Shown one piece after another: positions 1 to 9,307 of a DNA stretch of 64,000 nt. The notes under the pieces were generated by a model. It saw only the letters and a program-made list of their open reading frames with translations. It did not search any database and had not been told where the DNA came from. The stretch is from Planctomycetia bacterium (GTDB lineage: Bacteria; Planctomycetota; Brocadiia; Brocadiales; Brocadiaceae). The DNA lies in the NCBI GenBank assembly GCA_015075005.1, contig JABTVC010000002.1:1036259-1100258 (forward strand). Reading direction: 5' to 3'. The position numbers and the translations under genes were made by a program. The first letter of the stretch is position 1. Each line of letters starts with the position of its first letter.

Positions 1-307
1 GGCCATGGCCTTTTCCTCGGTGTCGGTGATCACAAATTCCTTATTGCTGAAACGTATCTCCTTTAGCAAATATCGTTAAAATGTCCGCCGGCCGAATAAA
101 GAAGACAAACCGATACCCGGTACGACGAATGTCATGATCCCTGGATTCATGAGAAAAAATACTCGTTATGTGCTGAGCAAACTCAGCAACCATGGAAATG
201 TTTGACATTCATTATTGGCGTGGTTATACTCACTACCGTATACATAAATCTTTTAAATAAAATGAGTTATAGATTAAATAAATTTTTTCGTTTAATAAGG
301 AGCAGAT

Positions 308-1012
308 ATGCCTTGGCTTTTCAGTATCGTAGGGAGCTTCGATAACTCTATCGTAAAACTTCTCATTGCATCCATTTTGGGCGGGATTATTGGATGGGAA
401 AGAGAGCTGCGGGGTCGGCCCGCAGGCCTGCGGACACACATTTTGGTATGTGTCGGTGTAACCTTGATGATGGTGGTGTCTGAGCACATCTTTGAAAAAT
501 ACAAAACCTTTACCGACAATTCCATCTTACGGGTCGATCCTGCAAGGATTGCCGCTCAGGTGGTAGCCGGGATTGGATTCCTGGGTGCGGGTACGATTAT
601 GAGATTTAAAGCAACGGTAAGGGGACTGACGACTGCTGCATCCTTGTGGGTCGTGGCCGGTATCGGTTTGGCAGTGGGAAGTGGCTGTTATGTGCCTGCT
701 TTACTTACAACATTTTTAGCCTTTTTTGCATTGTTTTTTTTGCCCCTTCTTCTTGAGCGAGAAATCAAGCGTGATGCGTATAGTACACTCAAGGTGTGTG
801 TCTCTGGCTCAGGATCCAATTTTACGTCCATTATGGAAATATTAAAAAGGCACTCCATGGTACTTCAACATTACGAATTTGAACGGGATCTCGTGAAGAA
901 TGAAGTCCAGTATAATATCAATGTAAGATATAAGGACGAGTCCCTGGTCTCAAAAGTGTGTGATGAACTTACCAGGTCGATCAAGGATGTCAGTAAGCTT
1001 GGTTGGGAGTGA
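308..1012 (+). CDS. MgtC/SapB family inner-membrane protein
   Basis: A 234-residue membrane protein. The first ~150 residues hold four to five hydrophobic segments with the MgtC/SapB signatures GWERE (residues 29-33), GIGFLGAGTI (88-97) and GLTTAASLW (106-114). Residues ~155-234 form a soluble tail of the ACT-like type found in long MgtC proteins. MgtC proteins are linked to growth at low Mg2+ and to modulation of membrane ATPases; no transport activity is certain. The start is supported by AAGGAG 7 bases upstream of the ATG. A CorA gene (10.1-11.2 kb) and a broken MgtA-type ATPase (58.7-61.5 kb) lie in the same window, but not in an operon with it. Confidence 0.9.
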   Translation: MPWLFSIVGSFDNSIVKLLIASILGGIIGWERELRGRPAGLRTHILVCVGVTLMMVVSEHIFEKYKTFTDNSILRVDPARIAAQVVAGIGFLGAGTIMRFKATVRGLTTAASLWVVAGIGLAVGSGCYVPALLTTFLAFFALFFLPLLLEREIKRDAYSTLKVCVSGSGSNFTSIMEILKRHSMVLQHYEFERDLVKNEVQYNINVRYKDESLVSKVCDELTRSIKDVSKLGWE

Positions 1013-1050
1013 TGGGTTTTTGATTATCTAAATATCGACCAAATAAACAC

Positions 1051-1079
1051 TTGACAATATATAGCCTATTTGATATATT
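1051..1079 (+). promoter_or_regulatory. Sigma70-type promoter for the TPR lipoprotein gene
   Basis: TTGACA at 1051-1056 is followed by exactly 17 bases and TATATT at 1074-1079. The elements are near consensus and lie 76 bases upstream of the ATG at 1155, in the gap after the MgtC gene. Seen directly; promoter activity is inferred. Confidence 0.7.
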
Positions 1080-1154
1080 CCCCCCTGATAGTATGGAATA
1101 GTCCGTTACAGACAAATTCATGTATCGATAACAGTTTACATGGGAGACTTGATA

Positions 1155-2412
1155 ATGATAAAGAACCTAGTATCGCCATTCAGGACACTAACGTTAATGG
1201 CAGTATTAGTTTCTGGGGGTATCTGCGGATGTTCTAAGGTTGATATGCCCGATGAAGTTGTAACCGCCTTTCAAAAAGCTATTAGCATTAATCCAGCCTT
1301 GGCTGAAGCCCACTACAACCTGGGAATGGCATACAATAATCGAACCATGGCTGATGAGGCTATTGCAGAACTAAAAAAGGCCACGGAGATTGACCCAAAC
1401 TATAAGGATGCTCTTTGCCAACTAGGTTTGCTTTACCTGGAAAAGGGTCTTTGGGAAGAGGCCATAACCGCGCTTAAATCTGTGGTTCAATTAGACCCCA
1501 ATAGTGAATTGGCACACAGTAAGCTGGGCGACATCTATAAAAGCAGAAAGATGTTTAGCGAGGCCATTCATGAGTACAAGAGGGTGATGGAGCTTAATCC
1601 CAGGGATGCAATATCTCAGCATAATTTAGGAGTGGCTTATGCTGCAAATAACGAGACAGATGAGGCCATCCAGGCATTTAAGAAGGCCATTGAGATCAAT
1701 CCAAATTTTACCGATGCATATTTTGGCTTAGGCCAGATATATTTAGATAAGAAACAGACAGATGATGCAGTGTCTGCATGCAAAAAAGTCACTGATATCA
1801 ATCCGAATCACGCCCTTGCATACTATCATCTTGGTTTGGCTTACTATGACCTGGGCGACAACATTAAGGCCGCGGAAGCTTACAGAAAATCGATAGAAAT
1901 TGACCCCAAAAATCCGAAAGTGCATTATAATCTCGGGATAGTTTATGCAGACGAGAGGTTGTTTGACGATGCCATCAGAGAATTTAGCGCCGTCGTGAAA
2001 GCTTGATCGGGGTGATGCGGAGGCCCATTATCGCCTCGGTAAGGCTTACGCCGATAAGCGCGTGCTTGCGAATGCCATTGACACCGTTCGCAAGGCAGCG
2101 GCAGCCCATTACAATATACAGAATCCGTATTCAGACAAAAGGGCGCTTGACGAAGCGATTGCATCATTACAAAAGTCCATTGAGGTAAATCCCTACAATC
2201 CGTCGGTATATTTTGACCTTGGGAGTGCTTATTCACAAAACAGTATCCTGGATGCGGCTGCAAATGCCCTTGAAGAGACGATTAGAATCGACCCCAATTT
2301 TGCAAAGGCACATTATGGTTTAAGTATAATCTATGAGCGAAAGGGTATGAAAGAAGAGGCGCAACGGGAGTTTTTAGTGTACAAAAAATTAACCGGCGAA
2401 TGCAGGAAGTAA
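1155..2412 (+). pseudogene. TPR-repeat lipoprotein, split by a frameshift
   Basis: The protein starts with a lipoprotein-type signal (hydrophobic stretch, ICGC around residue 23-26) and continues as back-to-back tetratricopeptide repeats with the usual A-x-Y-N-L-G and I-x-I-N/D-P spacing. The first reading frame stops at 2004-2006. The TPR pattern continues without a gap in the +1 frame (LDRGDAEAHYRLGKAYADK from about 2002), through to the stop at 2412. One extra base near AAAGCTTG explains the break, giving a full protein of about 418 residues. An in-frame ATG at 1140 is possible, but 1155 fits the signal peptide better. TPR lipoproteins scaffold periplasmic complexes; the partner is unknown. 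The gene could be truly broken or carry a sequencing indel. Confidence 0.75.
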
Positions 2413-2480
2413 ACTTTCTTGAGATACACTCATGAAGGTTTTAACTTCCCATACAAGAAAAATACGAAAGAGGATTAAAG

Positions 2481-2507
2481 AAAAGAGGGTTAAAGCCCTC
2501 TTTTTTT
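2481..2507 (+). terminator. Rho-independent terminator after the TPR gene
   Basis: A perfect 9-bp stem (AAAAGAGGG at 2481-2489, CCCTCTTTT at 2496-2504) with a 6-base loop ends in a T run. It lies 70 bases after the TPR stop codon. A TTG at 2506 falls in the T tail, which argues for the ATG at 2539 as the start of the next gene. Confidence 0.85.
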
Positions 2508-2538
2508 GTTTCAAAATCTGGAGAATTGTCACAGCGCT

Positions 2539-3798
2539 ATGCGGGATAAGATATATACGTATCTGAAGTCTCATAACGGAGGCGCTGCCAGCCATGAACT
2601 GGTTGACCGCGTATTGAAAATTAAAGGCGCCTCACCTGGGATCAGTGAAACACTCATACGGACTGCCCTTGCCGGAGACCGTAGGTTTGCAGCAGATGAA
2701 CATCGCTTCTGGAAGATTATCGAAAGAGGAGGTACACCTCTTTCAGAGGCAGAGTTTGTTCTTCTCAGCCTTTTAACACTAGATACCGTTGAGAGGCCCA
2801 AAACAATTGTCGAAGTGAGTGCGCAAAAACTCAGAAATGACAAGATCGTAGACCGCCTTCATATCTGTATAAACCCGGGTTCACCAGTTGTACCCACCCT
2901 TTACGTGCCTCAGGATTTTGCACAGGAAATCAAAGACGGAATTTCTGGCGAGAAGGCAGCGAGTTCTCTCTGTAATTTCTTCGGAGAGGCAGTTTTGGTT
3001 GGTTACGACATCCAGTCCACGATACATCATCTGAATAAGATTTTGAATACCATAAATAAAACGATTGAAAACTCTGTACTGTGCTTACATGGTCTCACAA
3101 AGAAACTTATTCCAGACCTTCATTTCAAATCGTTGGACGATATAGCCACATTTTTGAAACTCACCACAATGGATACCAGGCGTACAGAAAAGGAGATTGG
3201 TATACTTGCCGATACCTTCTCCAGGCACAGGGAACTCCTGAAAGAGCAAGGATTCAGCACGGTGGAAGATATCCTGGAATTTCAATATCCTGATATTGAA
3301 TATATCGATTTTAGTAAATATGCCTTTGATAAATGCTTTCTGTGGGCTATTCCCCGGAAGCCCGGTATCTATAAGATGAGGGATAAGCATGGCGAGGTAA
3401 TTTACATAGGCAAGGCAAAGAATCTGAGGGCACGGGTGATCTCTTATTTTTGGAACACGGCAGAGCGGCAGCAAAAGATAATCGATTTGTTGCGGAACGT
3501 TTACAGTATTGAATATGAGATAGCCGGATCAGAAGTCTCGGCAATGCTTATGGAGTACAGATTGATAAAACAGCACAAGCCACGATTAAACCAGCAACTC
3601 GAGGTCCATGAAAGAACAGCAAGATATGGAAGATTGAAAAATTTCATAGTACTACTTCCTTCTTCTGCAGAGGAAAGCCTGGAGTTATTCTTTGTTAAGG
3701 ATGGATTGCCATTAGAGCAATACGAAATTTTAAAAGACGCTGTAAACTTTTCTGATGTCGAAAGAATATTAGATAAAGGTCACTGCATCTTCTGGTGA
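2539..3798 (+). CDS. GIY-YIG nuclease protein with a degenerate DnaQ-like exonuclease domain
   Basis: About 419 residues from the ATG at 2539. Residues ~1-60 look like a winged-helix domain. Residues ~70-255 follow the order of a DEDDh (DnaQ/PolIII-epsilon) exonuclease: a beta strand, KIVDRLHICINPG, then FFGEAVLVGYDIQ. The catalytic acids are missing: the D-x-E-T position reads LLTLD, the second-Asp region reads GYDIQSTIHHL, and the H-x4-D region reads TRRTEKEIGILA. Residues ~272-365 are a UvrC-type GIY-YIG domain with GIY at 276-278, YIG at 289-291, an Arg in NLRAR and Glu339 in MLMEYRLIKQHKPRLN, so it could be an active nuclease. Fusions of DnaQ exonuclease with GIY-YIG are known; a dead exonuclease half suggests a structural or DNA-binding role. 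The residue reading was done by eye. Confidence 0.75.
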   Translation: MRDKIYTYLKSHNGGAASHELVDRVLKIKGASPGISETLIRTALAGDRRFAADEHRFWKIIERGGTPLSEAEFVLLSLLTLDTVERPKTIVEVSAQKLRNDKIVDRLHICINPGSPVVPTLYVPQDFAQEIKDGISGEKAASSLCNFFGEAVLVGYDIQSTIHHLNKILNTINKTIENSVLCLHGLTKKLIPDLHFKSLDDIATFLKLTTMDTRRTEKEIGILADTFSRHRELLKEQGFSTVEDILEFQYPDIEYIDFSKYAFDKCFLWAIPRKPGIYKMRDKHGEVIYIGKAKNLRARVISYFWNTAERQQKIIDLLRNVYSIEYEIAGSEVSAMLMEYRLIKQHKPRLNQQLEVHERTARYGRLKNFIVLLPSSAEESLELFFVKDGLPLEQYEILKDAVNFSDVERILDKGHCIFW

Positions 3799-3853
3799 AA
3801 ATAGTACAAATAACAGATCGCTTGCGGATGTTGAAACAGGGGAAATAGACATC

Positions 3854-4000
3854 GTGTTGAGTTGGTTAGAAACAAATAAAGATCACGTAAATTATATAAA
3901 CATGGATACCGTCTGTACCAAAGAGGCATGCATGAAACTGGTGAAGGACTATATCAGAGACGAGGAAACACCCCACAAGAAGCATTTCCGGCTGAAGTAA
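3854..4000 (+). CDS. Possible small protein after the GIY-YIG gene
   Basis: An open frame runs to TAA at 3998-4000 and reads like protein (LSWLETNKDHVNYINMD, then EACMKLVKDYIRDEETPHKK). The only plausible starts are GTG 3854 or TTG 3857, giving ~48 residues. The frame stays open upstream to about 3770 without a start codon, so the N-terminus may be lost or shifted. No family recognised. Confidence 0.3.
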   Translation: MLSWLETNKDHVNYINMDTVCTKEACMKLVKDYIRDEETPHKKHFRLK

Positions 4001-4008
4001 TAATTCAC

Positions 4009-4046
4009 CGGCTTATAGGTATGTTTCACCTGAAAATGAAGCCGGT
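4009..4046 (+). terminator. Hairpin after the small ORF, possible terminator
   Basis: CCGGCTT and AAGCCGG form a 7-bp stem around a long loop. There is no strong T tract, so terminator function is weakly supported. A second inverted repeat (ATGACC/GGTCAT, about 4067-4096) follows before the M16 gene. Confidence 0.3.
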
Positions 4047-4175
4047 TGTCTAAAAGATAAACATTTTCATGACCCCTTGTGACCGTTAGGTCATGGATGT
4101 TTCATTTGATAAAGTGTTGATTGGGAGAGTGGTGTATTTTAAAGGAATATTCAAACAAATACCGAGGGAAGAGAC

Positions 4176-6878
4176 ATGTCATATATATTCAAACTCCTGC
4201 TGAAAACAGTATGTTTTCATGGGGATGCACAAAAAAACATAAGGAATCTCATTGCGATCATGGTAGTATCCGCCTGGACGGGAAGTCCATTGTGTTACGG
4301 CGAGAATCAAAATGGTCATATATTGTCCTTGTTTAAAGAAACGCAAGAAGCCTCCGTATTCTACCTGGATAATGGCATGGAGGTTATCCTTGTTGAAAAT
4401 CACGCCAGCCCCATGATAGCCGCGGTTGCTGTCGTTAAGACCGGCAGCCGGAATGAGGATGAGGCCAGCAATGGATCAGCCCACTTCCTTGAACACCTGT
4501 TGTTCAATGGCACAAAAACACGCACGCAGAAACAGATTTACGACGAAATGGATTTTTACGGTGGCTATAACAACGCTCATACTGGTCAGGATTATACCAA
4601 TTACATGATCCTTATGCCGAAGGAGTACATCAGTCAAGGGATGGATATCCAGGCCGACATGCTCTTTAATTCTACCCTGCCTGATGAAAAGTTCGAAAAG
4701 GAACGCGGCATAGTCATCGAAGAAATAGGCAAAGACGCAGACCGGTCTGAGTATCAGGTCAACAATTATTTCCAGAGGACTTTTTATGCCGGTACGCCAT
4801 ACGAACGTCCGGTGCTTGGGACGGTTTCCACCATTTCGCATCTCAAGCGTGAAAGCGTATGGGAATATTATCGAACATGGTATGTGCCCAACAACATGAC
4901 CTTGATGGTAATCGGTGATTTTTCAACCCGGGAGATGGTGGAATTGGTTAAAGAAAGATATGGCCTGTATCCGGCTGGACCCATACCGGAGCACAAAGCC
5001 ATCACCCTTCACTCACCAAAAAAATTGTGCATTATCAAGGCAAACGGGATGGGCAAATTTCCGAAGGATCGTCAATACCTGACCCTGGGTTATATACTAC
5101 CACCGCCAGTTTCAGGTGATTTTCAGGCGCTGGTATTGCTATCTGAATTTCTCGGCGGTAGAGAGAATGCTGTCCTGAAAACGTTATTTAAACAGGAACA
5201 ATATAAAGATCTGGTTGAAACGATTGATACAAGCATGGAATTCAACCGGGACTTTTCAACGTTACAGATATCTGCCGAACTCCCTATAAATGCTGATGTA
5301 GAACGTGTGGTAGAATTAATTATCCAGGCAGTGCAAGGTATGACAAAAAATACCGTTCCAGACAGTGAGGTGAAGTCAACGCTGATTGCGAGGGCAACGC
5401 ACGAACTTTATTTGCAGGAAAGTTTGCACTACTACGGTATGATGAAATCTGGTTACCTTGCTGCTGGTGGCTATAGACTTCTTCGTAATTATATGGATGG
5501 CATGATGAAGGTAACGCCGCAATCTATTCAAAAAGTTGTTGAACAATACCTCTGCGCACAGGTGCCTGTTGTTACACTGATGTCTCCTCCAATTGAAAAA
5601 ATAACCGGCGGTGCATCAACTCAATCGGTCAATCAATATAGCATGGAAACGCTGAAAAATGGCCTCACGGTTGTCGTGAAAGAGAATCAGGACAGCCGGG
5701 TCGTTGGCATGCATCTGTTGGCAAAGGAGCGTAGCCTGAGCGAAGGGAAAGAGAATTGGGGTATGACAGAGATTTTACAACGCATGCTCCTCGATGGCGG
5801 AACCGTGGAACACCCGGATAATGCGTTTTACCAGGCATGCGAATCCATCGGCGCCGAATTGAAACTTTATGATGATTCCAGCATCCCCTTTGACGACTAT
5901 TATCATACCCCTCGTTTTGCTTACGTGCGTTTAAAGCTTGTAGATACTTTTTTTGAGACGGGATTAAAACTGCTTTCGGAACTGGTGTTGCAGCCGAATC
6001 TTTCTGAAAATGCCCTTGCTGAAGCGAGGAAGGATGTCATATCACTTTCAACTAACGCTACTATAAGTACACCAAAGGTATCAGGCCGCATCTTTTATGA
6101 TAACCTGTTTAAAGAAAACCCGGGTTTTGGCAGGTTGTTTGGTGATCCCAAGCAACTGGAAAAGATTCAATTGAAAGATGTGCAAGACTTCCACCGAAAG
6201 TTTTACAACCCTGCGAATCTGATACTGGTCATATCTGGTAACGTACCAGGAGAAAAGGCGTTGTCATTGGCAAGGCAATATTTTGGGGGGACGTGGGGTG
6301 AGGCAGGATGGCAACCGCCAGCGTTTGCGCCGCAGTTTAAATCTCTTGGTATTACGATACGTGAAAAGATGGGGAAGCAGCAATCGTATATCTCTGTAGC
6401 GAATGTGTGTGAGGTCAGCGAGGATGATTTGCCTGCGTTGTATATCTTAGAGAATATCTTCAATGACCGGCTTGCCTTTAATCTCAGGGAGAAACAAGGA
6501 CTTGCCTATAGTCTTGGCATGGGATTCCACAAATATCATGGTGCCCAGTGGTACCGTATTACCATGGGTACACGACCGGAAAACATTGACCGTGCCATTG
6601 CCGGCATTCGGGAAGAGATTCGTGCCATAAAAGAAGCATCCTTTGATAAGGAAGAAGTGCAGAAGACAATCAACGCTATGTTAGGACGTCGTGGCATGCG
6701 CAGGCTGGATCGGGTAAATCAGGCTTATTATATCAGTATGCAGGTGCTTGATGGCAAAGGACCGGAGGCAGACGATCTGGAGGCTGAAAGGCTGAAAAAA
6801 GTTACGGTGCAGGACGTTGAACGCCTGGCCAAAAAAGTCTTCCAGAATGACAATTATTTAATCGTGATTGTGGAATGA
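4176..6878 (+). CDS. Periplasmic M16 zinc metallopeptidase, two-domain form
   Basis: 900 residues with an N-terminal hydrophobic export segment (~22-42). The inverzincin motif H103-F-L-E106-H107 sits in the N-terminal half, with Glu176 and the third zinc ligand Glu183 in ERGIVIEEIG, so catalysis should be intact. The C-terminal half repeats the M16 fold and has the conserved LREKQGLAYS segment that completes the active site. This is the pitrilysin/insulysin-like arrangement with both halves in one chain, unlike the split pair at 43.5-46.6 kb. The likely role is degradation of peptides in the periplasm. The gene is monocistronic: ~300 bases without a clear gene precede it and a BIME repeat follows 8 bases after the stop. 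Confidence 0.9.
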   Translation: MSYIFKLLLKTVCFHGDAQKNIRNLIAIMVVSAWTGSPLCYGENQNGHILSLFKETQEASVFYLDNGMEVILVENHASPMIAAVAVVKTGSRNEDEASNGSAHFLEHLLFNGTKTRTQKQIYDEMDFYGGYNNAHTGQDYTNYMILMPKEYISQGMDIQADMLFNSTLPDEKFEKERGIVIEEIGKDADRSEYQVNNYFQRTFYAGTPYERPVLGTVSTISHLKRESVWEYYRTWYVPNNMTLMVIGDFSTREMVELVKERYGLYPAGPIPEHKAITLHSPKKLCIIKANGMGKFPKDRQYLTLGYILPPPVSGDFQALVLLSEFLGGRENAVLKTLFKQEQYKDLVETIDTSMEFNRDFSTLQISAELPINADVERVVELIIQAVQGMTKNTVPDSEVKSTLIARATHELYLQESLHYYGMMKSGYLAAGGYRLLRNYMDGMMKVTPQSIQKVVEQYLCAQVPVVTLMSPPIEKITGGASTQSVNQYSMETLKNGLTVVVKENQDSRVVGMHLLAKERSLSEGKENWGMTEILQRMLLDGGTVEHPDNAFYQACESIGAELKLYDDSSIPFDDYYHTPRFAYVRLKLVDTFFETGLKLLSELVLQPNLSENALAEARKDVISLSTNATISTPKVSGRIFYDNLFKENPGFGRLFGDPKQLEKIQLKDVQDFHRKFYNPANLILVISGNVPGEKALSLARQYFGGTWGEAGWQPPAFAPQFKSLGITIREKMGKQQSYISVANVCEVSEDDLPALYILENIFNDRLAFNLREKQGLAYSLGMGFHKYHGAQWYRITMGTRPENIDRAIAGIREEIRAIKEASFDKEEVQKTINAMLGRRGMRRLDRVNQAYYISMQVLDGKGPEADDLEAERLKKVTVQDVERLAKKVFQNDNYLIVIVE

Positions 6879-6885
6879 GCTATTA

Positions 6886-7002
6886 TGCTGGTTCAATCTT
6901 GTAGATTGAACCATGAGTTTTGACTGTACAGTAGGTTTCGAACAAGCACCAATTATGAAAATGCAAAACGTTTCGGTTCAATCGAGGACGATTGAACCAG
7001 CA
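6886..7002 (+). repeat. BIME-like REP pair, copy 1
   Basis: Two palindromes face each other: GGTTCAATC..GATTGAACC at 6890-6912 (loop TTGTA) and at 6975-6998 (centre GAGGAC). The outer ends are inverted (TGCTGG and CCAGCA). The spacer holds a conserved CGAACAAGCACCA-type stretch. It lies immediately upstream of the RAYT gene, and further copies occur at 7869-7986 and 9308-9431. Confidence 0.85.
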
Positions 7003-7028
7003 GAGCAGACCAGCAAGGCAGAGGTTAA

Positions 7029-7531
7029 ATGCCATCAGTCCGTATAAATAAAGAGTTAAACCAGAGGATATATTTTCTCACCTTTACCGTGAAACGGTGG
7101 TATTATCTATTTGATAGACACAAGAGGTGGGACATCCTTTTGGACTCTCTCAGATATTGCCAGAAAAATAAGGGATTAAAAATGTACCATTGGGTCTTTA
7201 TGCTAAATCATATCCATTTGATAGCAAAGAGTGAAGACATGATTGGATTTGTCAGGGATTTTAAGACATTCACATCGAAAGAACTCAGGAAAAATATTGT
7301 GGCAACTGAACCTAATATACTGAAGCTTTTTGAAGAAAAGGGAAACTATCAATTTTGGCAAAAACAAACATGCCAGAGTTGATTGTCAGCGAAGAGTTTT
7401 ACATTACAAAAGCAAATTATATTGTGCAAAATCCAGTAAGAAAAGGTTACGTGAGAAGCGCTGAATATTGGGTTTATTCATCGGCTAACAAGGACGAGTG
7501 TTTGTTGGATTTGGATAGTGTCTATGGGTAA
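7029..7531 (+). pseudogene. REP-associated tyrosine transposase (RAYT, IS200-like), frameshifted
   Basis: The first frame (7029-7382) reads as a TnpA_REP protein with the HUH motif in LNHIHLIAKS and an F-x-W-Q ending. The rest of the family continues in another frame from about 7366 (MPELIVSEEFYITKANYIVQNPV...) to the stop at 7529-7531; the ANYIVQNP helix should carry the catalytic tyrosine. Adding one A to the A5 run near 7361 restores a single ~167-residue protein. The gene sits between REP palindromes (6886-7002 and 7552-7575), the usual RAYT arrangement. RAYTs cut and join REP hairpins as single-stranded DNA. As read, the metal-binding and tyrosine halves are separated, so it is inactive unless the indel is an error. 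Confidence 0.85.
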
Positions 7532-7551
7532 AAATAAAAGGTTAATGTTTT

Positions 7552-7575
7552 GGTTCAATCGAGATCGATTGAACC
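7552..7575 (+). repeat. Single REP palindrome 3' of the RAYT gene
   Basis: GGTTCAATC and GATTGAACC arms around GAGATC, followed by AGCA. It lies 21 bases after the RAYT stop and is of the same type as the second palindrome of the BIME units. Confidence 0.8.
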
Positions 7576-7627
7576 AGCAAAAGCAGGCTTCGCCACGCTG
7601 TGGTTTCAATAAAGAAGGAGGAATGTT

Positions 7628-7840
7628 TTGGATAATAAGACACCAAAGCCGGTTTCAATAAAAATATAGAAGGAACTCCATATTTGTCCGAATTGCGGGT
7701 ATGAAGACGGCTTTCACACCTCATTTGTACGGGTAACAACAGAGACCTGCAAGATCATCCTCATCTGTCCCAGTTGCCATGCCAGATATGATCCTGATTG
7801 GACGGTTGTATATAAAATAATGGATATACCCATGTTGTGA
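7628..7840 (+). pseudogene. Small zinc-ribbon protein with an in-frame TAG
   Basis: From TTG 7628, preceded by AAGGAGG, the frame reads DNKTPKPVSIKI, hits TAG at 7667-7669, then continues ELHICPNCGYEDGF...LICPSCHARYDPDW to TGA at 7838-7840. Two CPxC knuckles spaced by ~27 residues make a treble-clef or zinc-ribbon fold likely. There is no ATG/GTG/TTG start after the TAG, so either the gene is dead, the TAG is a base error, or the start lies elsewhere. No family recognised. Confidence 0.4.
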
Positions 7841-7868
7841 TAATCAGAGTAAATAGGAAAATGCTGGA

Positions 7869-7986
7869 TGCTGGTTCAATCTTGCAGATTGTAACCGGGA
7901 ATTTTGAACCATGCTATAAGTTTTGAACAAGCACCAGTTGTAAAATACCAAATGTTTAGGTTCAATCGAGGACGATTTAACCAGCA
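7869..7986 (+). repeat. BIME-like REP pair, copy 2 (diverged)
   Basis: Same layout as copy 1: palindromes at 7873-7896 and 7959-7982, each with a base change in one arm (GATTGTAACC, GATTTAACC). The spacer shares TTTTGAACAAGCACCA with copies 1 and 3. Confidence 0.8.
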
Positions 7987-8037
7987 AAGGATAAAAAGGA
8001 TAAAAAAATGCCTGCAATCCGATCCAGCAATTTAGAA

Positions 8038-9192
8038 TTAACTAACAGGAAATTCACTAGGAATATTTCCATATTGCAACGCGGCATCACATATTCCTAA
8101 TATTGTTTCTGGATGTTTGGCGGGAATTTTTGGGTGTTGTGCGAAAACTGGAAGTATATCTTTTTCAGGATCAGGCTCATCATCCCTGCCATATTGATGT
8201 GGATGATTGGTAATTAATATCAGATTATATGGTTTTGGTTCTTCCTCTGATTTACTACTTATTCGATCTAGTGTTTTTAGTATCTCTTTAAACCACGGCT
8301 TATCAAAAATTTTACCTGGATATGGTGGTAAATTAAGGTCTACAAAAATTACGTAAGGATAACAAGTTGGTTTCTGAATTGCTTCGTTCAAAAGGCTTCC
8401 AATTCTTACCTTGATTAAAGGATAAGGTTCATTTTGGTCATTAAATTTTAAAACATCTTGACGGTGACAGCTTTTTGCCTCAACTGAAATCTTTTGACCT
8501 GTTAGCCTGTGCGTTGCAACAAACTCAGGATGTTTTCGTTTTTTATCAGTTTCATCTTCATAGGCTATATCGAATCCTGCACGAATACACGTTGCTGTTA
8601 CAAATAACTCATACCTTGCACCTTGAAATTGTTCCTTATGTTTTAACCTCTTGATTATTTTTTCTTGAAGAACCGAATGATGTTTAAGAATGTATAGGTC
8701 ATAAGCAAGCAATAGATATGCTGCTGTAACCCCATTCGGTATGGCAGAGATTAGTCCATCTTCATCCTTTTCTTGCTGATTTTGGAAGCGACATGATCCG
8801 TTATACCATTTGAGGATTGGATGTCTCTCCTCATACGGTTTAGCTATCTCAGAGTTGCCCCAATCACTCCCTAAAACTTTCTTTATATAATCAAGCAAGA
8901 AACCGTGAAAAGTTTTCCATGATTTTGACCAATGCAGTTCTTTTCCAACGGCTACTAATTTATATCCTTTAAAATCAGTATGAATGATAGGACGCACATT
9001 GCCATAATTCTGTTCTCTGAGCTTTTCCTTTGTAATGTTATCCTGAATTTTCTTTCGTATTTCATCAGAGATCTCAGATGGTATATCTTCAGTATATCGA
9101 TTACTGGATATGTTTTAATAAGGCAACACTTTTATATTTCCTCCACTTCCACAAGGACATGAAGCGTTTCTGCCAATCTTGTTTTTGTTCAT
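8038..9192 (-). pseudogene. SEC-C motif plus PD-(D/E)XK-like protein, 5' end eroded
   Basis: The open part (start codon at 8997, stop at 8038) encodes 319 residues with an internal segment KHPEFVATHRLTGQKISVEAKS that resembles a PD-(D/E)XK nuclease core (Glu in PEF, E-x-K in VEAKS). The coding pattern extends upstream (NVRPIIHTDFKG preceded by EKLREQNYG) to about 9115. It then meets MNKNKIGRNASCPCGSGG from ATG 9192, the start of a SEC-C zinc-binding motif. Three single-A additions in A runs near 9118-9145 would rebuild GKYKKCCLIKN and fuse both parts into one ~385-residue protein. SEC-C motifs bind zinc and often accompany nucleic-acid or quality-control domains. The nuclease call is by motif only. 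Confidence 0.5.
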
Positions 9193-9202
9193 AATTTCTA
9201 GG

Positions 9203-9290
9203 CTACTTTTCTGTTTTTAATTTCCATTTAAATTCTATCTCTTCGAGCCTTTTGATTCTTTCAGGAGACAGTTTGCCTTTTTGTATAAAT
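9203..9290 (-). pseudogene. Remnant of a helicase-associated domain
   Basis: Reads KGKLSPERIKRLEEIEF followed by KWKLK and a stop at 9203-9205. This matches the style of the short helicase-associated (HA) repeats found at the C-termini of helicases, in which a GKLSPERIxxLExIGFxW pattern recurs. Nothing else of the gene remains. Confidence 0.4.
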
Positions 9291-9307
9291 GTCTTTGTTT
9301 ACCTCCT

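Noticed and set aside
1..66. Possible C-terminal end of a plus-strand gene (GHGLFLGVGDHKFLIAETY, stop at 64-66) or start of a minus-strand gene (VITDTEEKAMA) leaving the window
   Set aside because: Both readings are too short to support, and they contradict each other.
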